A DNA stretch of 45,559 bases from an uncultured Erysipelotrichaceae bacterium. GTDB lineage: Bacteria > Bacillota_I > Bacilli_A > Erysipelotrichales > Coprobacillaceae. The notes below the pieces were generated by a model. It was not told the origin of the DNA and ran no database searches. It was given only the letters and a program-made list of their open reading frames with translations. Below are positions 37,671 to 45,559 of this stretch, one piece after another. A program made the position numbers and the translations under genes. Numbering within the stretch: position 1 is the stretch's first letter; every line of letters begins with the position of its first letter. Location of the stretch: contig UPXV01000025.1 of assembly GCA_900538465.1 (NCBI GenBank), forward strand, positions 1 to 45,559. Direction: 5' to 3'.

Positions 37671-38478
37671 TTCTTATTGTTATGATCTGATGAGTAACAG
37701 GATGAACAAAAGCCAACATCACACTTTCTAAATCAAATAAACCTTTTCCATTGCCATAAAGATTGTCACCAATTAAAGGATGACCAATTGATGCCATATG
37801 CACACGAATTTGATGCGTTCTCCCTGTTTCCAATACAAATTCAACCAATGATGTCTTTTCATTTTGAATCAGTGAACGATAATGTGTTCGTGAAGGTTTT
37901 CCTTTCTCATCAATAATTCTTTTCATAGCATGGTCTTTTCGATATATAGGCAAATCAATGATCCCTTGATCAATTTGTCCACAAACATGGGCTTGATAGC
38001 GTCGATAAATATGTCTCATGTCTTTCATCATCATATCATGAATTTCTCGATACTTTGCAACTATCAGTAATCCTGCTGTATCCTTGTCTAAACGATTAAC
38101 CAAATGAACTGTAGAAGGCAAAGAAATCTGTTGATAATAAAAACAAAGAGCATTTGCGAGAGTATGAGTTGGATGGGCACGTGTAGGAATACATGGTAAT
38201 CCTGAAGGTTTATCAATAACAAGTAAATAATCATCTTCATAAGCAATGGAAAGTGGTATTTCAATCGGTGTCATGTGATTATTTTCAGGAGGGTAGATAA
38301 AAGTCAATGTTTCTCCCTCTTGCAAAAGATATCTGACTGTTTGATGGATATTATCCACTAATATATCCCCTTGCATTTTAATGACTTTTAAAACTTTTTT
38401 ATTGATGCCGTGACGATAAGCAAAATCATCAATCCTTGATTGATGATCTTTTTGTGTTATAACCCATTGTCTTTTCAT
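37648..38478 (-). CDS. RluA family pseudouridine synthase
   Basis: The 276-residue protein has an N-terminal S4-like RNA-binding region (residues about 12-75) and a pseudouridine synthase domain whose catalytic aspartate is in HLVNRLDKDTAGLLIVAK near residue 128. Other family segments are VIDKPSGLPCIPT near 85, LETGRTHQIRVHMASIGHP near 220 and IGDNLYGNGKG. It should isomerise uridines in 23S rRNA or tRNA. The ATG overlaps the NAD kinase stop in ATGA, so the two are translated together. The common HRLD motif reads NRLD here. Confidence 0.92.
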   Translation of the reverse strand: MKRQWVITQKDHQSRIDDFAYRHGINKKVLKVIKMQGDILVDNIHQTVRYLLQEGETLTFIYPPENNHMTPIEIPLSIAYEDDYLLVIDKPSGLPCIPTRAHPTHTLANALCFYYQQISLPSTVHLVNRLDKDTAGLLIVAKYREIHDMMMKDMRHIYRRYQAHVCGQIDQGIIDLPIYRKDHAMKRIIDEKGKPSRTHYRSLIQNEKTSLVEFVLETGRTHQIRVHMASIGHPLIGDNLYGNGKGLFDLESVMLAFVHPVTHQIITIRKKHSSFY

Positions 38479-39251
38479 TCGCTTAAATAAGCTCTCTTTA
38501 ATCTTTCAATATAAGGAACTCTTTTATATTGAATAAAATGTGCACGTTGTTTTGCCAAACTCACATCAATAGAACCTTCGCCCTTCAAATCAATAACCAA
38601 ATTATCCACACCTAAAATAGAACCATCAAAATTATGTGATTCAATATGAATCGTATGTGTCCAATCTAAAATCAATGGTGACCCAAGTGAACGATAAGCA
38701 TTATGATGGATCCCCGCAATTTCATTAAGCTGCATTAATCCGGCTCCCGAATTAATAACAGCCCCTCCTAATGACTTATTATAAGCTGTTGATCCTGAAG
38801 CTGTAGAAATACATAATCCATTTCCTCTAAAAGTCTCAAAAAAATCACCATTAATATAAACACCCAATACTTGCGCACGACGATTATTTTCAATTCTCAC
38901 TTCATTTAATGCCAAATAGTTTTCATCATGCGTTTTCACTTCAATCAAACAACGACTATAAATTTTATACTCATCTTTACGAATATCATCAACCAACTCT
39001 AAATACTCATCTTTTTGATAATCAGTTAAAAAGCCCAAAGTTCCACTATGAATTCCAATGAAACAAACATTTTCTAATTGATGGATATATTTATGAACAC
39101 TATAAATCATTGTCCCATCACCACCAACACTAATGACCAATTCTGGATGTTCTTCATCATATGTCATAAATGTATTTAATTCTTTTTGGATTTTTTTTGC
39201 TAAAGCGATGGAGTTTTCATCTTGCTTACAGACAGTTGTATATTTTTTCAC
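38475..39251 (-). CDS. nadK: NAD kinase
   Basis: The 258-residue protein is the ATP-dependent NAD kinase that supplies NADP. Motifs are VISVGGDGTMIYSVHKYI near residue 40, IHSGTLGFLTD near 67, NEVRIENNRR near 113 and STASGSTAYNKSLGGAVI near 145. The longest frame starts with GTG at 39263 inside the ribosome binding site; the GTG at 39251, after GGGTGAAAGT, is chosen. It is transcribed with the RluA-type gene and divergent from the CYTH gene across paired promoters. Confidence 0.95.
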   Translation of the reverse strand: MKKYTTVCKQDENSIALAKKIQKELNTFMTYDEEHPELVISVGGDGTMIYSVHKYIHQLENVCFIGIHSGTLGFLTDYQKDEYLELVDDIRKDEYKIYSRCLIEVKTHDENYLALNEVRIENNRRAQVLGVYINGDFFETFRGNGLCISTASGSTAYNKSLGGAVINSGAGLMQLNEIAGIHHNAYRSLGSPLILDWTHTIHIESHNFDGSILGVDNLVIDLKGEGSIDVSLAKQRAHFIQYKRVPYIERLKRAYLSE

Positions 39252-39271
39252 ACTTTCACCCACTTTTCTTT

Positions 39272-39312
39272 ATTATATAATAATTGAAATATAATTCAAT
39301 ACAAGATACAAT
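39272..39312. promoter_or_regulatory. Divergent promoters of nadK and the CYTH gene
   Basis: Plus strand: TTGAAA (39284-39289), 17 bases, TACAAT (39307-39312). Minus strand: TTGAAT (39294-39299), 16 bases, TATAAT (39272-39277). The two -35 boxes lie in the inverted repeat ATTGAA-ATATAA-TTCAAT, so the promoters overlap and probably compete. Confidence 0.7.
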
Positions 39313-39328
39313 AGAGTTGGTGATAATT

Positions 39329-39892
39329 ATGCAACAACAAATTGAAATTGAATATAAAATTCTACTCACAAAAACAATCTTTGAAACAATTTTAAAAGAC
39401 TATCATGATGATATAAGACAAGATTATATCCAAACCAATGATTATTTTACTCATCCTCTTTTACAAGAAAAAAAATATATGTTAAGAGTTCGCAAGAAAA
39501 ATAATCAATTTGAAATGACTTTAAAACGACCACTTCAATCTCATCGTTTAGAAACAAATATTCTTTTAACCCCACAACAAAAAGAAGCTTTTTATCAAAA
39601 GAGAGAACTTACAAATGAAATCACTCAAATCTTACAAGAAGAAGGTATCGATGTTTCTAAGTTACAACAACAATTTTCTCTAACAACACATCGTTATGAT
39701 ATTCAACTTGCCGAAGGAATGCTTTCTTTGGATGAGAACACATATCTTAATCAAAAAGATTATGAATTGGAATTTGAAGTTCATGATGAAGAGCGTGGTT
39801 TTGAACAATTTTTAAAAATCATCGAACCCTATCATCTTCATTATACACACAATTGCGATAGTAAAATCAAAAGAGTTTTAGATGCCCTCTAA
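39329..39892 (+). CDS. CYTH domain phosphohydrolase
   Basis: The 187-residue protein is a stand-alone CYTH (CyaB/thiamine triphosphatase) domain. The signature QIEIEYKILLTK (E-x-E-x-K) starts at residue 3; further conserved charged residues are in YMLRVRKKNNQFEMTLKRP and, at the end, YTHNCDSKIKRVLDAL. Enzymes of this fold hydrolyse tripolyphosphate or nucleoside triphosphates with metal ions. The ATG at 39329 follows GTTGGTGAT and lies 16 bases after the -10 box, which excludes the longer frame. Short triphosphates are the likely substrate. The stop overlaps a bidirectional terminator. Confidence 0.9.
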   Translation: MQQQIEIEYKILLTKTIFETILKDYHDDIRQDYIQTNDYFTHPLLQEKKYMLRVRKKNNQFEMTLKRPLQSHRLETNILLTPQQKEAFYQKRELTNEITQILQEEGIDVSKLQQQFSLTTHRYDIQLAEGMLSLDENTYLNQKDYELEFEVHDEERGFEQFLKIIEPYHLHYTHNCDSKIKRVLDAL

Positions 39893-39900
39893 AACTCTTT
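39870..39900. terminator. Bidirectional terminator between CYTH and second yitT-type genes
   Basis: AAAGAGTTTTAGA/TCTAAAACTCTTT form a perfect 13-bp stem with a five-base loop, followed by T on the plus strand and TTTTGATTTT on the minus strand. Confidence 0.9.
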
Positions 39901-39901
39901 T

Positions 39902-40777
39902 TTAGTCAATTGGCGATTGATAAAATCCACCAAAGAAATTCTCTGTTTTCACAACATTCACAATAATTTTCGGATCAACTTCACGCATCAAATCCACAAT
40001 ATCTTGAACCTCATAACTAGACACAACAGTATGAAGTAAATTCATTGATTTATGGCTATAACCACCTATTGCTTCAACACAAGAAATGCCATGGCGATAA
40101 TGAGATACATAAGCATCTATAACATCTTGAGCATGCATTGTTGTGACTTGTAAAGTCACACGTTCATAACGATGATAGAAAGAATCAATTGTTCGGGTTG
40201 AAATAAATTGGAAAAGAATGGAATATCCAGCATGTTCCCAACCAAACATAGCTCCAAAAATCACTAAAATGATTGTATTAAAAACAAAAACATATTCCCA
40301 AATTGATTTCCCTTTTTGATTAGAAACATATAAAGCAATAAAATCAGTTCCACCTGTTGAAGCATTTCCTCTTAAAGCCAAAACAGTTAACAAGCCATAA
40401 GCAAATCCACCAAAAGTAATATTTAATAAAATATCATCAAAGATAGGTGGAAAATCAATCACTCTTAAAAAGAAACTGGCTAGAAAAACTTCTAAAAGCG
40501 AGAAGAACGTAAAACGTGGACTAATACTTTTATAACATAAAATAGCAACAGGAACATTTAATAAAATCATTCCTAAGGATGTTGAAAATGAAAATCCCAA
40601 AAATGAAGATGTGATTTTTTCAATGAGAATCGCAACACCTGTAAAACCACTTGATAATAAATTAGCTGGCTGAATAAAAACTTTAATTACATAGGCTTGA
40701 AAAAAAGCAGCTAAAATCACACAAGTAAAACTTATAAATATCCTGATGTTCTTATTTTTTCTTAAACTTCTTAACAT
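39902..40777 (-). CDS. YitT family membrane protein (second copy)
   Basis: The 291-residue protein has the same plan as the one at 4558-5409: about five membrane helices (DUF161) with QPANLLSSGFTGVAILIEKI near residue 35 and RGNASTGGTDFIALYVSNQKG near 150, then a DUF2179 domain from about residue 205 (VTTMHAQDVIDAYVS, VVSSYEVQDIVDLMREVDP). The ATG at 40777 lies 7 bases inside the end of cutC. It is the last gene of a four-gene operon. The two copies differ widely in sequence and so are old paralogues. Function unknown. Confidence 0.9.
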   Translation of the reverse strand: MLRSLRKNKNIRIFISFTCVILAAFFQAYVIKVFIQPANLLSSGFTGVAILIEKITSSFLGFSFSTSLGMILLNVPVAILCYKSISPRFTFFSLLEVFLASFFLRVIDFPPIFDDILLNITFGGFAYGLLTVLALRGNASTGGTDFIALYVSNQKGKSIWEYVFVFNTIILVIFGAMFGWEHAGYSILFQFISTRTIDSFYHRYERVTLQVTTMHAQDVIDAYVSHYRHGISCVEAIGGYSHKSMNLLHTVVSSYEVQDIVDLMREVDPKIIVNVVKTENFFGGFYQSPID

Positions 40778-41514
40778 AAACTCTCAACTATTTTCTCCAC
40801 TAATTCCTGACTCACAACATCATAATCATTTTCATGAGGTGGTTGTGCATAAGCAAAAGACACTTGATTCATAAGCGTTGTTGGATCATGAACCCAATCT
40901 TTACATGAACTATGAACTTGATAGATTCCTGTTTGATCCATCATTTCTTTAGCATTGCTTGCATTGATTCCACTTCCTGCTAAAATTTCAATTTGACTTC
41001 CATATTGTTCTTGAAGATTTTTAATCAATTCTATACCTTGCATGGCTTGTGATTGTAACCCACTTGTTAAAATACGATCAACACCCATTTTTATTAATAA
41101 TTCAATAGCTTGATAAGGATCTTTGACACAATCAAAAGCACGATGAAAAACCACTTCACCATCAAATTCTTTGACAATATCAATGATTTGTTGCGTTTGT
41201 TTTATATCAATATGACCATTTTGATCTAAACATCCAAAAGCAATTCCATCAGCACCATGTTCCATCATCAATAAAGCATCAGCTTTCATTACTTCAAATT
41301 CTTCATCACTATAACAAAAACCTGCTCCTCTTGGACGAATCATTGTTATGACTTTTAAATCTGTATTTTGTTTTGTTAAAATCAAAGTTGATAAACTTGG
41401 TGTTAATCCACCTAAATGAAGTCCACAATTCAATTCAATACGTGAGGCTCCACCACGATAAGCATTTAAAGCATCTTCATAACTTCCACAACATATTTCT
41501 ACGATTCTTTCCAT
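40771..41514 (-). CDS. cutC: CutC family protein
   Basis: The 247-residue protein is a TIM-barrel CutC member: MERIVEICCGSYEDALNAY, ASRIELNCGLHLGGLTPS near residue 25, VITMIRPRGAGFCYSDEEF near 55, VVFHRAFDCVKDP near 122 and RILTSGLQSQAM near 145. Named for copper homeostasis, but the biochemical role of the bacterial protein is not settled. AAGGAG precedes the ATG by 7 bases. It is the third gene of an operon with an amidohydrolase and an M20 peptidase. Confidence 0.93.
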   Translation of the reverse strand: MERIVEICCGSYEDALNAYRGGASRIELNCGLHLGGLTPSLSTLILTKQNTDLKVITMIRPRGAGFCYSDEEFEVMKADALLMMEHGADGIAFGCLDQNGHIDIKQTQQIIDIVKEFDGEVVFHRAFDCVKDPYQAIELLIKMGVDRILTSGLQSQAMQGIELIKNLQEQYGSQIEILAGSGINASNAKEMMDQTGIYQVHSSCKDWVHDPTTLMNQVSFAYAQPPHENDYDVVSQELVEKIVESLC

Positions 41515-41525
41515 AATTTTTCTCC

Positions 41526-42632
41526 TTATAAATTCGCTAAATAATAAATACTTAATGCATATATTTTAGCATTTGTGATTAAATCTTCAATTTTCATCCA
41601 TTCATTTGGTAAATGTCCAATTCCTTTTTGGCCAGGAAAACTTGGTCCAAAGGGAACGATATGAGGCATAATTTTTGCATATGTCCCACCAGTTGTTGTC
41701 ACAGGTGTTCCATCACAATCTGTCACAGTTTCATAAGCTTTTTGTAATGTTTTAATCATTGGACTTTCTTTTTCAAAACGAACAGGAGCATAATGTTTAA
41801 CACATTGAACTTTTAAATGTCCAGCTTTTGTTTGAATCTTTTCTATCATGTCTTCAAGTTGAACTCCTGCAGGATAAGAAAATGTCACAGAAAAAATAAT
41901 TTGATCTTCAACATGTTTCAATTGATAGTTTCGCATTTCATTGACACCAAATTCATCATCTTGATAGTCAACACCTAATGTTTCTCCGTTGGATTTGGCA
42001 TTCATAAAATAAGTATTCACAAATGTGAAAAATTCATCCAAATTGTTTTGATTTGTAGAAATCTCAATAACAGCCCGGCCTCTTTCAGCATAAACAACAG
42101 GATACTTACAATCTGGTGTCCATCCCATCACTGGTGGCTTTTGATATTTTAAATAATATTCTAAGTCTAAAAAGCCACTTTCTTCATCGCATCCAAAAAG
42201 GATACGAATTGGTCTTTTTAATTCTATGTGTAACTCTTTAATCGCATATAATGCATATAAACAACTTAAAATAGGTCCTTTATTATCTAAAATTCCTCTT
42301 CCATAAATATAGCCATTTTCCTCATAGGCACTAAATGGTGGATGTTTCCATCCTTCGCCAACACTCACAACATCCAAATGACCAATGATTCCTATATAAT
42401 CATCACCCTCACCATATTGTGCCCAACCTATATAATGGTCTAGATTTGTTGTTTGAAATCCCAAACTTTCTGCTAATTTCAAAGTTTCATCCAATGTCAA
42501 AGCAATATCTTTTCCAAAAGGTGCATTCTCCTCTGCCTTTGTTTCCACACTTGGCATCCTAACAATTGTCTTAATAGAATCAATCATGATTTGAGCATTT
42601 TCTTCTACTTTTTGAATAATTTTTTCTTCCAT
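41526..42632 (-). CDS. M20 family dipeptidase-like metallopeptidase
   Basis: The 368-residue protein resembles the Sapep/PepV branch of M20. Metal ligands are in IIGHLDVVSVGEGWKHPPF near residue 78, YGRGILDNKGPILS near 110, GCDEESGFLDLEYY near 143 and, at the end, GQKGIGHLPNEWM. PepV-type enzymes are about 100 residues longer, so the lid domain here seems reduced. The ATG at 42632 lies one base after the stop of the amidohydrolase gene and follows GGTGGA. It probably trims dipeptides released by, or similar to substrates of, its operon partner; this is inference. Confidence 0.88.
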   Translation of the reverse strand: MEEKIIQKVEENAQIMIDSIKTIVRMPSVETKAEENAPFGKDIALTLDETLKLAESLGFQTTNLDHYIGWAQYGEGDDYIGIIGHLDVVSVGEGWKHPPFSAYEENGYIYGRGILDNKGPILSCLYALYAIKELHIELKRPIRILFGCDEESGFLDLEYYLKYQKPPVMGWTPDCKYPVVYAERGRAVIEISTNQNNLDEFFTFVNTYFMNAKSNGETLGVDYQDDEFGVNEMRNYQLKHVEDQIIFSVTFSYPAGVQLEDMIEKIQTKAGHLKVQCVKHYAPVRFEKESPMIKTLQKAYETVTDCDGTPVTTTGGTYAKIMPHIVPFGPSFPGQKGIGHLPNEWMKIEDLITNAKIYALSIYYLANL

Positions 42633-42633
42633 A

Positions 42634-43590
42634 TTATTTTTCCACCAATGGTGCAGTTCTTGTGCGCATATATTCATCCAACCATTCTTGGCTAGCGACT
42701 TCATGAATACAATGTCCATCAACAATCTTTGTTAAATAAACAATAGATTCTTGGTCTTTAGTGGCTACTGCAAAAGAAAAACCTTCAATATTAGTTGCGA
42801 CTCCCCATTCCCCTTTATTGTTCATTGCAATAAGAGAAAGATCACCTGCTTGTCCACGTCTTTCTTTTAATTCTTTATCTAACTCTTTTACAGCTTTTTC
42901 ACAAGCTTCTTGAGGATGCATTCCTTCTTTCATAAGTCTTACAATTTCATAAGAGATACACCCTTTCATTAAATCTTCTCCAAGACCTGTTGCACTCGCT
43001 CCTCCTACTTTTGAATCCACATAAAAACCTGAACCAGAAATAGGTGAATCTCCAACACGTCCCTTTTTCTTCATAAATAAACCACTTGTAGAAGTTGCTG
43101 CTGTCATTTTTCCTTTCGTATCTAAACATACCATACCCACTGTATCATGACCAGCATAAGGTTTTATTTCTTGTTCACGAACTTCTTTTACTCTATTTTT
43201 ATAATGAATTTTTGCACGATCACTTAACATATTTTTTCTTTCAAAGCCTTCTTTATGAGCAAACTTTTCTGCGCCTTCACCAACTAACATACAATTGACA
43301 CTCTCATGTGATAAACGACGAGCAATAGAAATTGGATTTGCAAAATCCTTAATCGCAGCAATAGCTCCTATATCTAATGTGTCTCCATCCATATACGCAG
43401 CATCTAATTCTACTTCCATCTCTTCATTTGGAAGACCACCATAACCTACTGATTTATAATATTCAAAATCTTCAACAGCTTTGATAGCTGTCTCAATTGC
43501 ATCTCCAGCATCACCATTCTTTTCTAAAATTTGACTTGCTTCATTGACTCCTTCCATGGCCATTCGCCATGTTGCAATAATACCCCACAT
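42634..43590 (-). CDS. Ntn-type amidohydrolase (isoaspartyl peptidase/glycosylasparaginase family)
   Basis: The 318-residue proenzyme belongs to the T2 N-terminal nucleophile hydrolases. Residues 1-145 would be the alpha chain, with GDAGDAIETAIKAVEDFEY near 26 and GYGGLPNEEMEVELDAAYMDG near 50; autocleavage before the threonine of GHDTVGMVCLD would free it as nucleophile, followed by AATSTSGLFMKKKGRVGDSP and GGASATGLGEDLMK. The missing signal peptide makes it cytoplasmic. It hydrolyses beta-aspartyl peptides or N-acetylglucosaminyl-asparagine; GYGGLPNE resembles the glycosylasparaginase branch. AAGGAGG precedes the ATG. First gene of a four-gene operon. Confidence 0.92.
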   Translation of the reverse strand: MWGIIATWRMAMEGVNEASQILEKNGDAGDAIETAIKAVEDFEYYKSVGYGGLPNEEMEVELDAAYMDGDTLDIGAIAAIKDFANPISIARRLSHESVNCMLVGEGAEKFAHKEGFERKNMLSDRAKIHYKNRVKEVREQEIKPYAGHDTVGMVCLDTKGKMTAATSTSGLFMKKKGRVGDSPISGSGFYVDSKVGGASATGLGEDLMKGCISYEIVRLMKEGMHPQEACEKAVKELDKELKERRGQAGDLSLIAMNNKGEWGVATNIEGFSFAVATKDQESIVYLTKIVDGHCIHEVASQEWLDEYMRTRTAPLVEK

Positions 43591-43635
43591 ATCAATAGCC
43601 TCCTTACTTCAATCTTATTATACTATGAAGTCAAA

Positions 43636-43670
43636 AAAGAAAACAGATTAAGTTTTTTTCTTAATCTGTT
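43636..43670 (-). terminator. Terminator of the Spx-like gene
   Basis: AACAGATTAAG/CTTAATCTGTT form a perfect 11-bp stem with a seven-base loop, followed by TTCTTTTTT on the minus strand. Confidence 0.9.
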
Positions 43671-44130
43671 ATTCACATCCTTCTGGGCATTCTTTTGTCT
43701 TATCTTTATAATATTCCTTTTTAATATCAGTAAATTGTGGACAGAAGTCGCTGTTATCACATTCTTGAAGTCTTCTTAATTCACGTGGAATAAATGCTCT
43801 AATTTCTTCAGCATTATATCCAACTTGAAAACGTCTTTCATCAATAATGATCGGTCTTTTTAGAATTGATGGATTTTCTTGAATAAAATGAATCAATTCA
43901 TTAACTGACATATCATCTATATCAACCTTATTTTCTTTAATAATTTTTGATCTTTTAGAAATAATATCATCTGTTCCATTTTCACTTCTCTCTAACAACT
44001 CTCTAAGTTCTGTTTCTCTTAAAAGTGTTGAGAAGATATTTTTTTCAACATAAGGAATTTGATGGTCTTTCAACCAGGCTTTCACCTTTCGACAAGATGC
44101 ACAACTTGGTGCAGTATATATTCTAATCAT
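43669..44130 (-). CDS. Spx/ArsC family regulator with a cysteine-bearing tail
   Basis: The 153-residue protein has the thioredoxin-like ArsC/Spx fold with the redox motif CASC (Cys10 and Cys13) and KRPIIIDERRFQVGYNAEEI (residues about 91-110), matching the Spx pattern that includes the arginine needed for RNA polymerase contact. It should bind the RNA polymerase alpha C-terminal domain and redirect transcription under thiol stress. Its tail of about 30 residues beyond the usual end carries four more cysteines (124, 130, 148, 152), spaced as CX5C and CX3C. GAGGAGATG precedes the ATG. Transcribed divergently from the trpS T-box. Confidence 0.88.
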   Translation of the reverse strand: MIRIYTAPSCASCRKVKAWLKDHQIPYVEKNIFSTLLRETELRELLERSENGTDDIISKRSKIIKENKVDIDDMSVNELIHFIQENPSILKRPIIIDERRFQVGYNAEEIRAFIPRELRRLQECDNSDFCPQFTDIKKEYYKDKTKECPEGCE

Positions 44131-44200
44131 AACATCATCTCCTCATCGGTATCATTATACATCATTTTATCTTTTTATGAAATTCTTTTTTTATTATCTA

Positions 44201-44229
44201 TTGATTTTTAATCCCAACCCTCTTATAAT
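44201..44229 (+). promoter_or_regulatory. Promoter of the trpS T-box transcript
   Basis: TTGATT, 17 bases, TATAAT; predicted start near 44236, giving a T-box leader of about 230 bases before trpS. Confidence 0.82.
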
Positions 44230-44235
44230 GTCTTT

Positions 44236-44450
44236 AAGGCAAAGAAAGAATGAAGTAGTCTATAATATTTGCATCAAGAAAGCTTGTGGGTGATGAAAAC
44301 AAGCCAATATTATAGGTGAATTGGGATTTGGGAGCCATTGATAGCATGAGTTATCAATCGTTAATCGCGTTAAGATGAGAGTGCATATCGATAGATATGA
44401 ATAAAGGTGGTACCGCGTTAATAACGTCCTTTTTTAAGGGCGTTTTTATA
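44236..44450 (+). promoter_or_regulatory. T-box riboswitch controlling trpS
   Basis: The leader contains stem I with CTATAATATT/AATATTATAG and a terminal stem GCTTG/CAAGC, a candidate tryptophan specifier TGG at 44322-44324 after GAAT, the T-box sequence AAGGTGGTACCGCG (44404-44416), and a terminator AACGTCCTT/AAGGGCGTT (44423-44444) followed by T. Uncharged tRNA-Trp should favour the antiterminator and trpS transcription. The specifier choice rests on the match to the gene. Confidence 0.96.
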
Positions 44451-44469
44451 TTTTAAGGAGGAAAATGAT

Positions 44470-45459
44470 ATGAAAAGAATGTTAAGTGGAATCAAACCAA
44501 CAGGTCGTGTCACTTTAGGAAATTACATTGGAGCTATTAAACCATTTGTGTCTTATCAAGATGAATATGAAATGTTTATCTTTATTGCCAATCTTCATTC
44601 AATGACAATTTATCAAGAACCTAAAGAATTAAGACAAAATACAAGAGATTTAATTGCTTTATATATTGCAGCTGGATTAGATCCTGAAAAAGTGACTTTA
44701 TTTTTACAATCAGATGTCTTAGAACATGCTCAACTTGGATGGTATTTAGGATGTATGGTTTCTATGGGTGAACTTTCTCGTATGACACAATACAAAGATA
44801 AATTAGCTAAAAATGAAGTCATTGGAGCTGGAATCTTCAATTATCCTTCACTTATGAATGCTGATATTTTAATGTATGATCCTGATTATGTTCCAGTTGG
44901 AGAAGATCAAAAACAACATGTTGAATTATGTAGAGATGTTGCAGAAAAATTTAATTCACGTTATAGTGAAACTTTTAAACTTCCTGAACCATTAATTGCT
45001 AAGGTGGGAGGAAGAATTATGGATTTACAAAATCCAACAAAGAAAATGTCTAAGTCAGATGAAAATGGCAAAGGAACTATCTATATCTTAGATGATATCA
45101 ATGTTTCAAAGAAAAAAATCAAATCTGCTGTAACTGATAGTGATGGACATATTCATTATGATCCTGAAAACAAACCAGGAATTTCTAACTTATTAGAAAT
45201 TTATTCTATCTTATCTAATCGTTCTATTGAAGATATTGAAAAACAATATGATGGAAAAGGTTATGGCGAATTTAAAACAGATCTTGCTGAAATTGTTGGA
45301 GAAGAACTTGAAAGAATCCAAAAACGTTATAAAGAAATTACAACAGGAAGTTATTTGGATGATGTTTTAGAAGCTGGAGCTGCAAAAGCAAGACCAATCG
45401 CAAGAAAAAAACTTGCTAAGGTTGAAAGAAAAATAGGTATTACAATTAAAAAAAGATAA
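44470..45459 (+). CDS. trpS: Tryptophanyl-tRNA synthetase
   Basis: The 329-residue class I synthetase charges tRNA-Trp. The HIGH-like motif is in SGIKPTGRVTLGNYIGAIK (residues 6-24) and the KMSKS motif in PTKKMSKSD near residue 195; NADILMYDPDYVPVGEDQKQH near 135 and GGRIMDLQNPTKK are typical of the bacterial type. AAGGAGG precedes the ATG by 8 bases. Expression is controlled by the T-box leader upstream. A terminator follows 10 bases after the stop. Confidence 0.98.
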   Translation: MKRMLSGIKPTGRVTLGNYIGAIKPFVSYQDEYEMFIFIANLHSMTIYQEPKELRQNTRDLIALYIAAGLDPEKVTLFLQSDVLEHAQLGWYLGCMVSMGELSRMTQYKDKLAKNEVIGAGIFNYPSLMNADILMYDPDYVPVGEDQKQHVELCRDVAEKFNSRYSETFKLPEPLIAKVGGRIMDLQNPTKKMSKSDENGKGTIYILDDINVSKKKIKSAVTDSDGHIHYDPENKPGISNLLEIYSILSNRSIEDIEKQYDGKGYGEFKTDLAEIVGEELERIQKRYKEITTGSYLDDVLEAGAAKARPIARKKLAKVERKIGITIKKR

Positions 45460-45468
45460 ATGAAAAAT

Positions 45469-45497
45469 GGTGATTTATTTTTATAAATCATCTTTTT
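45469..45497 (+). terminator. Terminator of trpS
   Basis: GGTGATTTAT/ATAAATCATC form a 10-bp stem with one G-U pair and a TTTT loop, followed by T5. Confidence 0.88.
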
Positions 45498-45504
45498 ATA
45501 TGCG

Positions 45505-45533
45505 TTGACATATGCAATAAGCAAATATATAAT
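45505..45533 (+). promoter_or_regulatory. Consensus promoter for a gene beyond the window
   Basis: A perfect TTGACA-17-TATAAT promoter points out of the window on the plus strand; the downstream gene is not included. Confidence 0.85.
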
Positions 45534-45559
45534 AAAAAGTGAAAAAAGTTGTAAATAAA

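Noticed and set aside
1..45559. CRISPR array, insertion sequence or prophage
   Set aside because: No regularly spaced direct repeats, transposase, integrase or phage structural genes were seen.

Overview
The window is an AT-rich stretch (about one third G+C by eye) of a low-G+C Gram-positive chromosome, most likely a gut anaerobe of the Erysipelotrichales/Coprobacillaceae group. This is inferred from gene style: consensus sigma-A promoters, strong AAGGAGG ribosome binding sites, short terminators shared by neighbouring genes, T-box and FMN-riboswitch control, and pyruvate formate-lyase metabolism. No rRNA, CRISPR array, prophage or intact insertion sequence was seen. Most of the window is ordinary housekeeping and accessory metabolism in small operons.

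Layout. 1-2.9 kb: an NCS2 purine permease, then an FMN riboswitch driving the riboflavin transporter RibU and a flavin-split-barrel protein. 2.9-6.1 kb: a DNA glycosylase, a membrane protein, a proline-repeat protein, a YitT protein and a Crp/Fnr regulator with a palindrome over its promoter. 6.1-11.1 kb: a large signalling protein (two solute-binding domains, degenerate GGDEF, intact EAL), a candidate small RNA, and an AarF/UbiB kinase with a phasin-like partner. 11.2-16.2 kb is the accessory patch: MalY/PatB, GIY-YIG, a GNAT pseudogene with one in-frame stop, an AbiEi/AbiEii toxin-antitoxin pair, a MerR remnant, tRNA-Arg(CCU), tRNA-like debris with inverted repeats, and a 59-codon gene not longer than usual ORF cut-offs.

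16.2-22.4 kb: PAP2 phosphatase and CysE, then a five-gene unit (GNAT, UDP-galactopyranose mutase, family 2 glycosyltransferase, PAP2-like enzyme, MATE transporter) with one promoter and one terminator, suggesting a galactofuranose-containing surface glycoconjugate. 22.4-26.2 kb: a DEDDh exonuclease-BRCT protein coupled to a viroplasmin-RNase H, then peptidase T and a lipid kinase. 26.2-29.1 kb: PspC, DUF4097, DUF1700 and PadR genes in one operon plus an HTH-membrane regulator, resembling an envelope-stress module. 29.2-36.4 kb: polysaccharide deacetylase, ROK kinase with a 28-bp palindrome upstream, metallophosphoesterase lipoprotein, pflB-pflA, and an EIIB-like membrane protein lacking the phosphorylated cysteine.

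36.4-45.6 kb: RodA/FtsW, NAD kinase with an RluA-type synthase, a CYTH protein, an operon of Thr-type amidohydrolase, M20 peptidase, CutC and a second YitT protein, an Spx-like regulator with a cysteine-bearing tail, and trpS behind a T-box leader. The best candidates for something undescribed are the 59-aa gene whose ribosome binding site lies inside the terminator of the gene before it, the orphan small RNA at 9.1 kb, the proline-repeat protein and the HTH-membrane regulator with internal beta-type repeats. Start codons below were often moved downstream of the longest reading frame on the basis of ribosome binding sites.
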